A DNA stretch of 25,212 nucleotides from Gammaproteobacteria bacterium (GTDB taxonomy: Bacteria > Pseudomonadota > Gammaproteobacteria > Thiohalorhabdales > Thiohalorhabdaceae): assembly GCA_018609925.1 (NCBI GenBank), contig JAHEOG010000152.1:1-25212 (forward strand), in the 5' to 3' direction. Positions 1 through 6,820 of this stretch are shown here, one piece after another; positions within the stretch are counted from its first letter, which is position 1, and each line of letters opens with the position of its first letter. The notes under the pieces are model-generated. The model made no database searches. It had not been told where the DNA came from and saw only the letters and a program-made list of their open reading frames with translations. The position numbers were made by a program, and so were the translations under genes.

Positions 1-753
1 AATGTCCATCCCTCCAAGGTGGTCCAGCCCGGGGACGAGGTGGAGGTCATGATCCTCAACATCGATGCCGAGCGCCGGCGCATCTCCCTGGGGATGAAGC
101 AGTGCCAGGCCAACCCCTGGGAGGAGTTCGCCCAGACCCACGCCAAAGGCGACCACGTCACCGGAACCATCAAGTCCATTACCGATTTCGGCATGTTCGT
201 CGGCTTGCCCGGCGGCATCGACGGACTGGTCCATCTGTCCGACCTCTCCTGGACCGAGTCGGGTGAGGAGGCCCTGCGTCGGTACCAGAAGGGCGAAGAG
301 GTGGAGGCGGTCGTGCTTTCCGTGGATCCCGAGCGCGAGCGCATCAGCCTCGGTATCAAGCAGCTGGAGGAGGACCCCTTCAGCAATTGGGTGGCCGAGC
401 ATGACAAGGGCGCCGTGGTCGAAGGCGAGGTCACCGAGGTCGAGGCCAAGGGCGCCCGGGTCCATCTGGCCCCGGAGGTGGAAGGCTATATCCGGGCCGC
501 CGACCTTTCGGAGGAGCCCGTGGACGATGCCCGGACCTTCCTGAGCGAGGGCGAGTCCGTGAAGGCTTCGGTCACGGGAGTGGACCGTCGCAACCGGATG
601 ATCAGCCTTTCCCTGAAGGATCCGAACAAGAGCGGACCCCGCGAGGAGTCCGACGAGGGTGACGAAGGCGACTCGGCGACCACCGGCACCACCAGCCTTG
701 GCGATGTCCTCAAGGAGCAGATGATGAGGCAAGACGAGGAGAGCGAGGACTGA
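1..753 (+). CDS. rpsA: 30S ribosomal protein S1, C-terminal part (5' end outside window)
   Basis: Ribosomal protein S1 docks mRNA on the 30S subunit through repeated S1 (OB-fold) domains. The reading frame is open from base 1, so the true start lies upstream. 250 residues are visible. They hold the end of one S1 repeat, a full repeat at about residues 48-118 (with GTIKSITDFGMFVGL and GLVHLSDLSW, then RISLGIKQ) and a more diverged last repeat at about 133-206 ending in MISLSLKD. These correspond to the end of repeat 4 and repeats 5 and 6 of the six-repeat Escherichia coli protein. The tail is acidic, as is common in S1. The stop lies one base before the next gene's GTG. That rpsA precedes ihfB is the usual gammaproteobacterial order. 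The identification is very secure. Confidence 0.97.
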   Translation, partial: NVHPSKVVQPGDEVEVMILNIDAERRRISLGMKQCQANPWEEFAQTHAKGDHVTGTIKSITDFGMFVGLPGGIDGLVHLSDLSWTESGEEALRRYQKGEEVEAVVLSVDPERERISLGIKQLEEDPFSNWVAEHDKGAVVEGEVTEVEAKGARVHLAPEVEGYIRAADLSEEPVDDARTFLSEGESVKASVTGVDRRNRMISLSLKDPNKSGPREESDEGDEGDSATTGTTSLGDVLKEQMMRQDEESED

Positions 754-754
754 A

Positions 755-1645
755 GTGGGCCGCGGGGATCGGGGAAACCGGCACAGCAGCACGAAGGCCG
801 CCTGGCTGACAGGCGGCCTTCTGTTTCTGATTGCCAGCGGTCTGGTAGGGCTGCTGGGGGAGGGGCTTGGCTCCGACCAAGCGAATCTCATCCGCATCGA
901 TGTGGAAGGCCCCATTCTGGGATCCGAGCCCCTGGTGGAGCTGCTGGGGGAGGCCCGAAAGGAGGAGGATGTGAAAGGGGTACTCCTGCGTGTCAGCAGT
1001 CCCGGCGGCGGGGTCGGGGCCTCCCAAGCCGTTTACGAGGCGGTCCGGCGCTTGTCGGAGGAGAAGCCGGTTGCGGTTGCCATGGGGGAGGTGGCGGCAT
1101 CCGGCGGGTATATGGTGGCATTGGGTGGCGACCGGGTGTTTGCACTGGATTCCACTCTGACCGGGTCCATCGGGGTCATCATGATGAGCACCGGGATCTA
1201 TCCGGTCCTGGAGCGTATCGGTGTGGAGCCACGTATCATCAAATCCGGCGAGCTCAAGGACGCCGGTACCCCCCTGCGGGAGATGGACGAGCGGGATCGA
1301 GCCTACCTCCAGTCCGTGGTGGATGCACTGCACTCCCAGTTCGTCGAGCTCGTTGCCCAGGAGCAGGACCTCGCCGAGGATCGGGTTCGCCAGCTCGCCG
1401 ATGGACGGGTCTATACCGGGCGCCAGGCCAGCCAGAATGGGCTGGTTGATCAGCTGGGAGGCCATCCTGCCGCGGAGGAATGGCTTCGGGAGGAGTCAGG
1501 CGTGGGTCCCGAAGCCAAGATCAAGGAGCTCAAGCCCGTCCCGGACTGGTGGCAGGCCTTGACCCCGGAGGCCCTGGTCCGGTGGTATCAGTGGCTTGTA
1601 ACGCCGGGCCCGCGCTATTTGTACCAATCCCCTGAGCTGCCGTAG
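755..1645 (+). CDS. sppA: Signal peptide peptidase SppA, short (36K) type, S49 family
   Basis: This is a membrane-anchored serine protease of family S49 that degrades cleaved signal peptides. The 296 residues fit the short, single-domain SppA rather than the 67K duplicated E. coli form. Residues 17-38 form one membrane segment. The catalytic Ser is S116 in ASGGYM, and the general-base Lys is K168 in SGELKDAGTP. Their separation of 52 residues equals that in Bacillus subtilis SppA (S147/K199). The conserved SPGGGV and GSIGV strands are present. The GTG start lies one base after the rpsA stop, which suggests translational coupling. No ATG gives a complete anchor. Its position between rpsA and ihfB differs from the direct rpsA-ihfB neighbourhood of E. 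coli. The family call is secure; the physiological substrates are inferred. Confidence 0.92.
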   Translation: MGRGDRGNRHSSTKAAWLTGGLLFLIASGLVGLLGEGLGSDQANLIRIDVEGPILGSEPLVELLGEARKEEDVKGVLLRVSSPGGGVGASQAVYEAVRRLSEEKPVAVAMGEVAASGGYMVALGGDRVFALDSTLTGSIGVIMMSTGIYPVLERIGVEPRIIKSGELKDAGTPLREMDERDRAYLQSVVDALHSQFVELVAQEQDLAEDRVRQLADGRVYTGRQASQNGLVDQLGGHPAAEEWLREESGVGPEAKIKELKPVPDWWQALTPEALVRWYQWLVTPGPRYLYQSPELP

Positions 1646-1686
1646 ATGCGGCTCCATCGAAGGCCCCAACCAATGGGTAGAGGCGC

Positions 1687-1968
1687 ATGACCAAGTCCGA
1701 GCTCATCGACCGGGTCAGCCAACGGCTGGACCACCTGAATCGCAAGGACACCGAGGTGGCGCTAAACACCCTCCTCGACTACCTCGGTGAGCAGATCGCA
1801 GAGGGCCGCCGGGTGGAGCTTCGGGGCTTCGGAAGCTTCGGGACCAAGGCCCGGGCCGCCCGGAAAGGCCGGAACCCCAAGACCGGCGATTCGGTCGACG
1901 TGCCCGCCAAGCAGGTCCCCTACTTCCGAGCGGGGAAGAGCCTGCGCACCGAAGTCAACCGCTCCTAG
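1687..1968 (+). CDS. ihfB: Integration host factor beta subunit
   Basis: IHF is a sequence-specific DNA-bending heterodimer of the HU/IHF (DNABII) family, acting in nucleoid organisation, sigma-54 promoter looping and recombination. The 93 residues match the normal subunit length. The start MTKSELIDR, the RGFGSF turn and the DNA-arm motif GRNPKTGD are those of the beta subunit. P64 in that arm is the intercalating proline that kinks DNA. A purine-rich AGAGG just before the ATG serves as ribosome binding site. The gene lies 41 bases after sppA and 32 before lapA, within the same-strand run. The partner ihfA is not in the window. The sigma-54 activator at 17248-18618 is the kind of protein whose promoters often need IHF, but no direct link is visible. 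Confidence 0.96.
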   Translation: MTKSELIDRVSQRLDHLNRKDTEVALNTLLDYLGEQIAEGRRVELRGFGSFGTKARAARKGRNPKTGDSVDVPAKQVPYFRAGKSLRTEVNRS

Positions 1969-2000
1969 CCCTACCCCCGGGAAGGACCCAAGGAGGAGCT

Positions 2001-2300
2001 GTGAAGCGGACCCTTAGCGCCATCCTCTTCGTGGTGGTATTCGTCCTCGGTGTTAGCTTCGCCCTGAAGAATCCGCAAGAGGTGGCGATCCAATACTACT
2101 TCGGGCTGGAATGGGGGCCGCTACCCGTTAGCCTGATTGTCATCGTGGTCTTCCTGGTCGGGATCATCGTGGGCGGCCTGGTTGCGTTCCTCCCGATTCT
2201 GGCTCGTCAGCGGGAGCTACGTCGCGTTCGGCGGCGCATGGCCGAAATGGAGGAGGAGCTTTCCCGCCTTCGCAGGCTGCCCCTGCGAGATGAGCCCTGA
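2001..2300 (+). CDS. lapA: Lipopolysaccharide assembly protein LapA (DUF1049)
   Basis: This is a small inner-membrane protein of the LapA/DUF1049 family. It works with LapB in regulating LPS synthesis through FtsH-dependent turnover of LpxC. The 99 residues contain two membrane segments, at about 5-23 and 42-68, separated by a loop with the family motif ALKNPQEVAIQYYFG. A charged, Arg-rich coiled-coil tail (about 70-95) lies in the cytoplasm. The start is GTG. It is fixed by a very strong Shine-Dalgarno, AAGGAGGAG at 1990-1998, five or fewer bases upstream. lapB follows after 57 bases, as in E. coli. The call rests on topology, the loop motif and context together. Confidence 0.93.
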   Translation: MKRTLSAILFVVVFVLGVSFALKNPQEVAIQYYFGLEWGPLPVSLIVIVVFLVGIIVGGLVAFLPILARQRELRRVRRRMAEMEEELSRLRRLPLRDEP

Positions 2301-2357
2301 GGCCAGGCAACCGGCTGTCGTCATCCCGCTGGATCATCAACCCAAAAGCGAGGTGAC

Positions 2358-3527
2358 ATGGAGACCCTGTGGGTGGGTGGGCTCCTTCTGGTCGCTATCG
2401 GGTTCGGGTACCTTTGGGGACGGGGATGGAGGCTAGGTGAGGCCGATCAGGGTGGCGAGGAGACCGGCTCTCCCGCCTATTTCCGGGGGCTCTATCACCT
2501 CCTCAATGAGCAGCCCGATCAGGCCCTGGATGCCTTCCTGGATGTGGCCCGGGTAGAGCCGGAAACGGTGGATGTCCACCTGGCACTGGGCAATCTGTTC
2601 CGGAGAAGGGGGGAGATGGATCGGGCCCTGCGCATCCACCGGAACCTGATTGCCCGGCCCAACCTCCCCCGGCACCTTCGCGATCACGCCTTGTACCAGC
2701 TCGGGTTGGACTACCAGAAGGCGGGGCTCCTGGACCGGGCCCGGCAGGTCTTTACGGAGCTAGTGGAGGGCAATCGGGATTACCTGCCGGCGGTTGAAGC
2801 CCTAACGGAGATCGCAGAGCAGGAGCGGGACTGGGAAGGGGCGCTGCGCTGGCGTAAGCAGACGGCCCGGATCCAGGGCAACCGCGAGCCCCTCACCGAG
2901 AGCCTGATCCATTGCGAAATGGCGGCCGAGGCCCTGACCCGCACCGATCTCGCGAAAGCGCAGCAACGGCTGCGCCGGGCCTTCGGTGCCGACCCCACTT
3001 GCGTCCGTGCCAGCATCCTCTCCGGTCAGCTCCAGAGCCTTAAGGGCAATGACCGTAAGGCCGTAAGGGAATGGCAGCGCATCGTCGATCAGGATCCCGA
3101 ACACCTGGTCCTGGTCCTGGATGAGCTGGTGGCTGCCTATCACCGATTGGGTGAGGAGGAAGCGCTCCGCCGATTCCTGCGAGAGACCTTGGCCGAGGCC
3201 TCCCATCCGGGGCTATACGCTGACCTGGCGGCCCATCTTGCGCGGGAAGTAGGGGCGGGAGAGGCCCTCGAGGAAGTGGAGCGCGGGCTTCTGGCCCATC
3301 CCGGAAGCGCCGAGCTGGTGGGTTCCTTCGTGGGCATGTGGAAAGACCTCCGCCCCGAGACCGGGGCTTGCGGCGAGGTCCTGGAAGTGGTTCAGCCCTA
3401 CCTGGATACCGCCCGCGCCGGCTTGTCCCGTTTCGCCTGCAGCCAGTGCGGCTTCCGGAGCGGGCATATGCAATGGAAGTGCCCCCAGTGCCGGAGGTGG
3501 GGAACCCTGCGCCTGCAAGCGGCCTGA
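2358..3527 (+). CDS. lapB: Lipopolysaccharide assembly protein LapB (TPR protein with rubredoxin-like zinc tail)
   Basis: LapB (YciM) is an inner-membrane TPR adaptor that controls LpxC degradation by FtsH and so the amount of LPS. The 389 residues match the E. coli length. Residues 4-20 form the N-terminal anchor. A string of degenerate TPR helices runs from about 40 to 340 (for example VDVHLALGNLFRRRGEMDRA). The C-terminal rubredoxin-type metal knuckle is complete, with C361/C364 and C375/C378 as two CxxC pairs. The start has a textbook ribosome site, GAGGTGAC directly before the ATG. lapA lies upstream and pyrF starts 9 bases after the stop, the canonical gammaproteobacterial order. Confidence 0.95.
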   Translation: METLWVGGLLLVAIGFGYLWGRGWRLGEADQGGEETGSPAYFRGLYHLLNEQPDQALDAFLDVARVEPETVDVHLALGNLFRRRGEMDRALRIHRNLIARPNLPRHLRDHALYQLGLDYQKAGLLDRARQVFTELVEGNRDYLPAVEALTEIAEQERDWEGALRWRKQTARIQGNREPLTESLIHCEMAAEALTRTDLAKAQQRLRRAFGADPTCVRASILSGQLQSLKGNDRKAVREWQRIVDQDPEHLVLVLDELVAAYHRLGEEEALRRFLRETLAEASHPGLYADLAAHLAREVGAGEALEEVERGLLAHPGSAELVGSFVGMWKDLRPETGACGEVLEVVQPYLDTARAGLSRFACSQCGFRSGHMQWKCPQCRRWGTLRLQAA

Positions 3528-3536
3528 GGTACGGCA

Positions 3537-4253
3537 ATGGCCATACCAGTCGAAGACCGCATCATCGCCGGGCTGGATGCCCCGGATTGGGGAGAGGCCA
3601 GCTCACTGCTCGAAGGCCTCCCTGAGGCCTGCCGCTGGGTCAAGGTGGGTAAGGAGCTCTTCACGCGGGAGGGCCCTGCCGCCGTGGAGGGGTTGCGGCA
3701 ACGGGGCAAAGCGGTCTTTCTGGACCTCAAGTACCACGATATCCCCAATACGGTGGCCGGAGCCTGCCGGGCGGCCGCCGCCCTAAGTGTGGGCATGATC
3801 ACCGTCCATGCCAGCGGAGGATCCCGCATGATGGAGGCCGCCCGCGAGGCGGTGGGTCAGGGGAGCCAGCGCCCCTGGGTCCTCGGGGTCACCGTTCTGA
3901 CCAGTATGGAGGGGGAGGACCTGCGGTCGGTGGGGGTCACCGATTCCCCCGAGGAGCAGGTTCGTCGCCTGGCCCGGCTCGCCCGGGAATCGGGTCTGGA
4001 CGGTGTCATCGCTTCTCCGGGCGAGGTCGCTCGGCTGAGGCCTGAGCTGGGACCGGACTTTCGGCTGGTGGTGCCGGGGATCCGGCCGAGCCGATGGCGA
4101 GATGCCGACGACCAGCGTCGCACCGGCTCCCCGGGGCGCGCCCTGGCCGACGGGGCCGACTACCTGGTGATCGGGCGGCCCCTCCTCCGGGCCGAAGATC
4201 CGGCCGGTGCCTGGCGGGACCTCCTCGAGGAGGCCGGTAGCGCTTCCTCCTAG
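3537..4253 (+). CDS. pyrF: Orotidine 5'-phosphate decarboxylase
   Basis: PyrF catalyses the last step of UMP synthesis, OMP to UMP plus CO2, in the cytoplasm. The 238 residues fit the bacterial TIM-barrel family. The catalytic DxKxxD motif is present as D63, K65 and D68 in FLDLKYHDIPNT. The substrate phosphate loop is represented by VVPGIRPS near residue 180 and by the GADYLVIGRP strand near the C-terminus. The protein starts at the ATG 9 bases after the lapB stop and overlaps no neighbour. pyrE begins 35 bases downstream on the same strand, so the two last enzymes of the pathway are probably co-expressed. All key residues look intact. Confidence 0.96.
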   Translation: MAIPVEDRIIAGLDAPDWGEASSLLEGLPEACRWVKVGKELFTREGPAAVEGLRQRGKAVFLDLKYHDIPNTVAGACRAAAALSVGMITVHASGGSRMMEAAREAVGQGSQRPWVLGVTVLTSMEGEDLRSVGVTDSPEEQVRRLARLARESGLDGVIASPGEVARLRPELGPDFRLVVPGIRPSRWRDADDQRRTGSPGRALADGADYLVIGRPLLRAEDPAGAWRDLLEEAGSASS

Positions 4254-4288
4254 CCCTTTCCACGGCAGCCCAGACGGCGGATCAGCCA

Positions 4289-4858
4289 ATGGACGAAGCT
4301 TCCCCCTATCTCGCCCTTTATCGGGAATGCGGAGCCCTCCTGGAGGGCCATTTTCTGCTCTCCTCGGGCCTGCACAGCGACCGCTACCTGCAGTCCGCTC
4401 TGGTGCTCCAGTATCCGGACCAGGCCGAGCGGCTATGCCAGGCGCTGGTGCCGGAGCTGCCCCCCGGGATCGATCTGGTAGTGGGCCCGGCCTTGGGTGG
4501 GGTGGTTGTGGCCTACGAGATGGCTCGGGCCCTTGGGGTCAAGGCCCAGTTCACCGAGCGAAAGGACGGCGGCATGAGCCTCCGGCGGGGCTTCCGGATC
4601 CCTTCCGGGGCCCGGGTGCTGATCATGGACGACGTCGTTACCACGGGAAGCTCCATCCGGGAATGCCACTCGGCCCTCCCCACCGATAGGGCCGAGGTCC
4701 TGGGCTGTGGCTGCTTGGTGGATCGGTCTCAGGGGGAAGCCGACCTGGGGGAGCTTCCGCTGTACTCGCTGGTAAGCCTCCCCGTGGGTACCTGGGATCC
4801 CGCCGACTGTCCCCTCTGCGCGGCGGGCGAGTCCCTGGAGAAGCCAGGTAGTCGCTAG
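4289..4858 (+). CDS. pyrE: Orotate phosphoribosyltransferase, short thermophile/cyanobacterial type
   Basis: This enzyme joins orotate and PRPP to give OMP, the substrate of the adjacent PyrF. The 189 residues show the early GHFLLSSGLHSDRYLQ segment, the flexible-loop segment FTERKDGGMSLRRGF and the PRPP-binding loop VLIMDDVVTTGSS. The C-terminus WDPADCPLC followed by EKPGSR is typical of the PyrE branch grouped in TIGR01367, not of the 213-residue E. coli type that sits beside rph. The CxxC in the tail is conserved in that branch; its role is not visible here. The stop codon shares the tetranucleotide CTAG (4855-4858) with the stop of the convergent deacetylase gene. The function is secure; the subfamily assignment is from recall of the C-terminal motif. 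Confidence 0.9.
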   Translation: MDEASPYLALYRECGALLEGHFLLSSGLHSDRYLQSALVLQYPDQAERLCQALVPELPPGIDLVVGPALGGVVVAYEMARALGVKAQFTERKDGGMSLRRGFRIPSGARVLIMDDVVTTGSSIRECHSALPTDRAEVLGCGCLVDRSQGEADLGELPLYSLVSLPVGTWDPADCPLCAAGESLEKPGSR

Positions 4859-5832
4859 CCGGGGGAGCCTTCCGGGTCTGCTCCGGCGAAAACCGCGACC
4901 ACCGCGTTCCAGGCAGCGGCGAGATTGGCGTGGCTGTAGCCGCCTCCGCCCATGGCCAGGATGCGCCCCCCGGCGAACCGATCGGCCAGGTCCCTGAGCC
5001 GACGGGCGGCATGGGCATGGGCCCGGTAAGAGAAGGCGAGGTTGGCCAGCGGGTCCCCCTCGAGGCTGTCCGCGCCGCACTGGAGCAGGATGACGTCGGG
5101 CCGGGCCTGCTCCAGGTGGCCTTCCAAACGGTCCCAGGCGCGGTGGAAGACATCGTCGTCGGCCCCTGGCTGAAGGGGGATGTTGAGCTTGGTCCCCTCC
5201 GCCTCGCCGGTGCCGGTCTCCTCGGCATCCCCGGTGCCCGGAAACAGGGTGCGTCCGTCCTGATGGATGTCCCCTATCCAGACCGAGGGGTCCGCCTCGA
5301 ACCCGTAATAGACGCCGTCGCCGTGGTGGGCGTCGATGTCCACGTAGGCGATCCGCTCCAGTCCGAATTCCGCCTTCAGGAGCTCGACGACCACCCCGCA
5401 GTCATTGAAAACGCAGAACCCCGAGGCCCGGTGCCGGTGGGCGTGGTGGAGTCCGCCAATGGGCACAAAGGCCCGCGCCCATTGGCCCGTCATGAGGCCC
5501 CGGGCACCCGCCACCGATGTCCCGACCACCGTGGCCGCCGCCTCGTAGACGCCGGGATACGCCGGGGTGTCCCCCATATCCAGGAAGCCCTCGCCCCTTT
5601 CCGAAAGGCGCTGAACCCGGTCCACGTGGTCCGGGGTGTGGAACCGCTCGATTTCCGAGGGCGCTGCTTTCTCGGGCTCCCGGACCCGCACTTGCTGGTG
5701 CAATCCCCGATCGCGCGTTTCCTGCCAGAATGCATCCATCCGGTCCGGTCCGAAGGGATGACCCCCGGGGAACCCGTATCGGGCGAGCGCCTCGCCCACG
5801 AAGAGAGCCGGAGTGGCTGGATTGTCGCTCAT
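4855..5832 (-). CDS. Histone deacetylase family (AcuC/AphA-like) zinc amidohydrolase
   Basis: This is a class II-type HDAC-fold enzyme. Bacterial relatives remove acetyl groups from protein lysines (AcuC) or from acetylpolyamines. The 325 residues carry every catalytic element: the tandem His H129/H130 in GGLHHAH, zinc ligands D167 and H169 in VDIDAHHGDG, the third zinc ligand D255 in CGADSLEGD, and the transition-state Tyr Y299 in GGGGYS. The substrate could be acetyl-lysine, acetylpolyamine or something else, and sequence alone does not decide. The ATG has GGAGGAGG immediately upstream. The gene is last in a minus-strand run, 31 bases after the M23 peptidase gene, and ends in a stop overlapping that of pyrE. 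No acetyltransferase gene is adjacent. Confidence 0.88.
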   Translation of the reverse strand: MSDNPATPALFVGEALARYGFPGGHPFGPDRMDAFWQETRDRGLHQQVRVREPEKAAPSEIERFHTPDHVDRVQRLSERGEGFLDMGDTPAYPGVYEAAATVVGTSVAGARGLMTGQWARAFVPIGGLHHAHRHRASGFCVFNDCGVVVELLKAEFGLERIAYVDIDAHHGDGVYYGFEADPSVWIGDIHQDGRTLFPGTGDAEETGTGEAEGTKLNIPLQPGADDDVFHRAWDRLEGHLEQARPDVILLQCGADSLEGDPLANLAFSYRAHAHAARRLRDLADRFAGGRILAMGGGGYSHANLAAAWNAVVAVFAGADPEGSPG

Positions 5833-5863
5833 GCCTCCTCCCCGCGTTTCTGGGAGAGCGTGC

Positions 5864-6820
5864 TCACTCGGATCCTGTGGCCTCGCGGCCTTCTCTGGAA
5901 GAGCCCCCTTGGGGCATCGGACCCGCCAATAGGGTGGGATCCAGCCTTTTGCCTCGGAGGCTCATCCGCCAATCCAGGTGGGGCCCGGTAGCCCGTCCGG
6001 TGGCTCCCACCTTTCCCAGCACCTCGCCCGCGGCCACGGGCTCGCCTTCGGCCACCTTAATGTCGCGCAGGTGGAGGAAGGAAGAGCTCAGCCCCCAGCC
6101 ATGGTCCAGGATGACCGTGCCGCCGGGAAAGTACAGGTCCGGCTCCGCCAAGCGGACCAATCCGTTGGCTGGGGCCCGCACGGGGGTGCCCGTGGGGGCC
6201 GCGATATCCACCCCGAAGTGGGGCTGGCTGGGCTCCCCGTTCAGGATGCGATGGGTACCATAGGTCCCGGTAATGGGCCCGGTTACGGGCCAGGTGAAAC
6301 CGGCACGATAGCCCTCGATCCCGGTGATGTGACCCCGGGCCTGCTTGATCCGGGCCTGCTCCCGCTGGATCCGGTCCCGGGTTTCGGGATCGGGACTGAC
6401 CATGCCCTCGGGGAGGCCCTCGATGCGCTGGGTGCCGTAATCCCGGTCCTCCACTTGGACGCCGTAGTGCCGTGAAGGCCCTTTCGGTGGGTCGACAAGG
6501 AGCTCCAGCTGGCGGGGGGCCTCCCGATCAAAGCCCAGTAGGAAGGTCCCGTCGGGGGCTACCGGGACCGGATCCCCGTCGACACGGACCCGCGCGCCCG
6601 GTGCGGTGCGGCCGGTGACCAGGCCGCCCTGGCGAAAGGTACCCTCAAGCTCCAGCCCGGACACCGCCTGGGGAAGGCCTCCCAGAAGGAGCAGGGAAAG
6701 GATCGGGGCGAGGCCGAGCCCGATTCGGGCCCGGGGCTCGGACGCAAATCCCCCCCTCTGGCCTTCCCGCCACGGGAGGCTGGGTCCTTTGCTACAGGTG
6801 GAGGAGGTGCCCGGTTTCAT
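5864..6820 (-). CDS. M23-family (LytM/NlpD-like) zinc metallopeptidase, exported
   Basis: M23 enzymes cut peptide cross-links of peptidoglycan in the periplasm. The 318 residues have a basic N-terminal stretch, a hydrophobic signal or anchor segment at about 33-54, a beta-rich region (55-140), a short charged helix (about 143-162) and the M23 domain (about 176-300). H201 and D205 in PHFGVDIAAP are the first two zinc ligands and H250 lies in SFLHL. The usual final HxH is HLD here (H281, D283). The ATG lies 29 bases inside the end of glgP. No in-frame ATG, GTG or TTG occurs between it and the hydrophobic segment, so it is the only standard start, although it lacks a clear ribosome site. Translational coupling to glgP is likely. 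Confidence 0.85.
   Translation of the reverse strand: MKPGTSSTCSKGPSLPWREGQRGGFASEPRARIGLGLAPILSLLLLGGLPQAVSGLELEGTFRQGGLVTGRTAPGARVRVDGDPVPVAPDGTFLLGFDREAPRQLELLVDPPKGPSRHYGVQVEDRDYGTQRIEGLPEGMVSPDPETRDRIQREQARIKQARGHITGIEGYRAGFTWPVTGPITGTYGTHRILNGEPSQPHFGVDIAAPTGTPVRAPANGLVRLAEPDLYFPGGTVILDHGWGLSSSFLHLRDIKVAEGEPVAAGEVLGKVGATGRATGPHLDWRMSLRGKRLDPTLLAGPMPQGGSSREGREATGSE

Noticed and set aside
4930..5991. 353-codon plus-strand frame over the deacetylase gene
   Set aside because: The minus frame has all HDAC catalytic residues; this one shows no recognisable motif and crosses a gene boundary.
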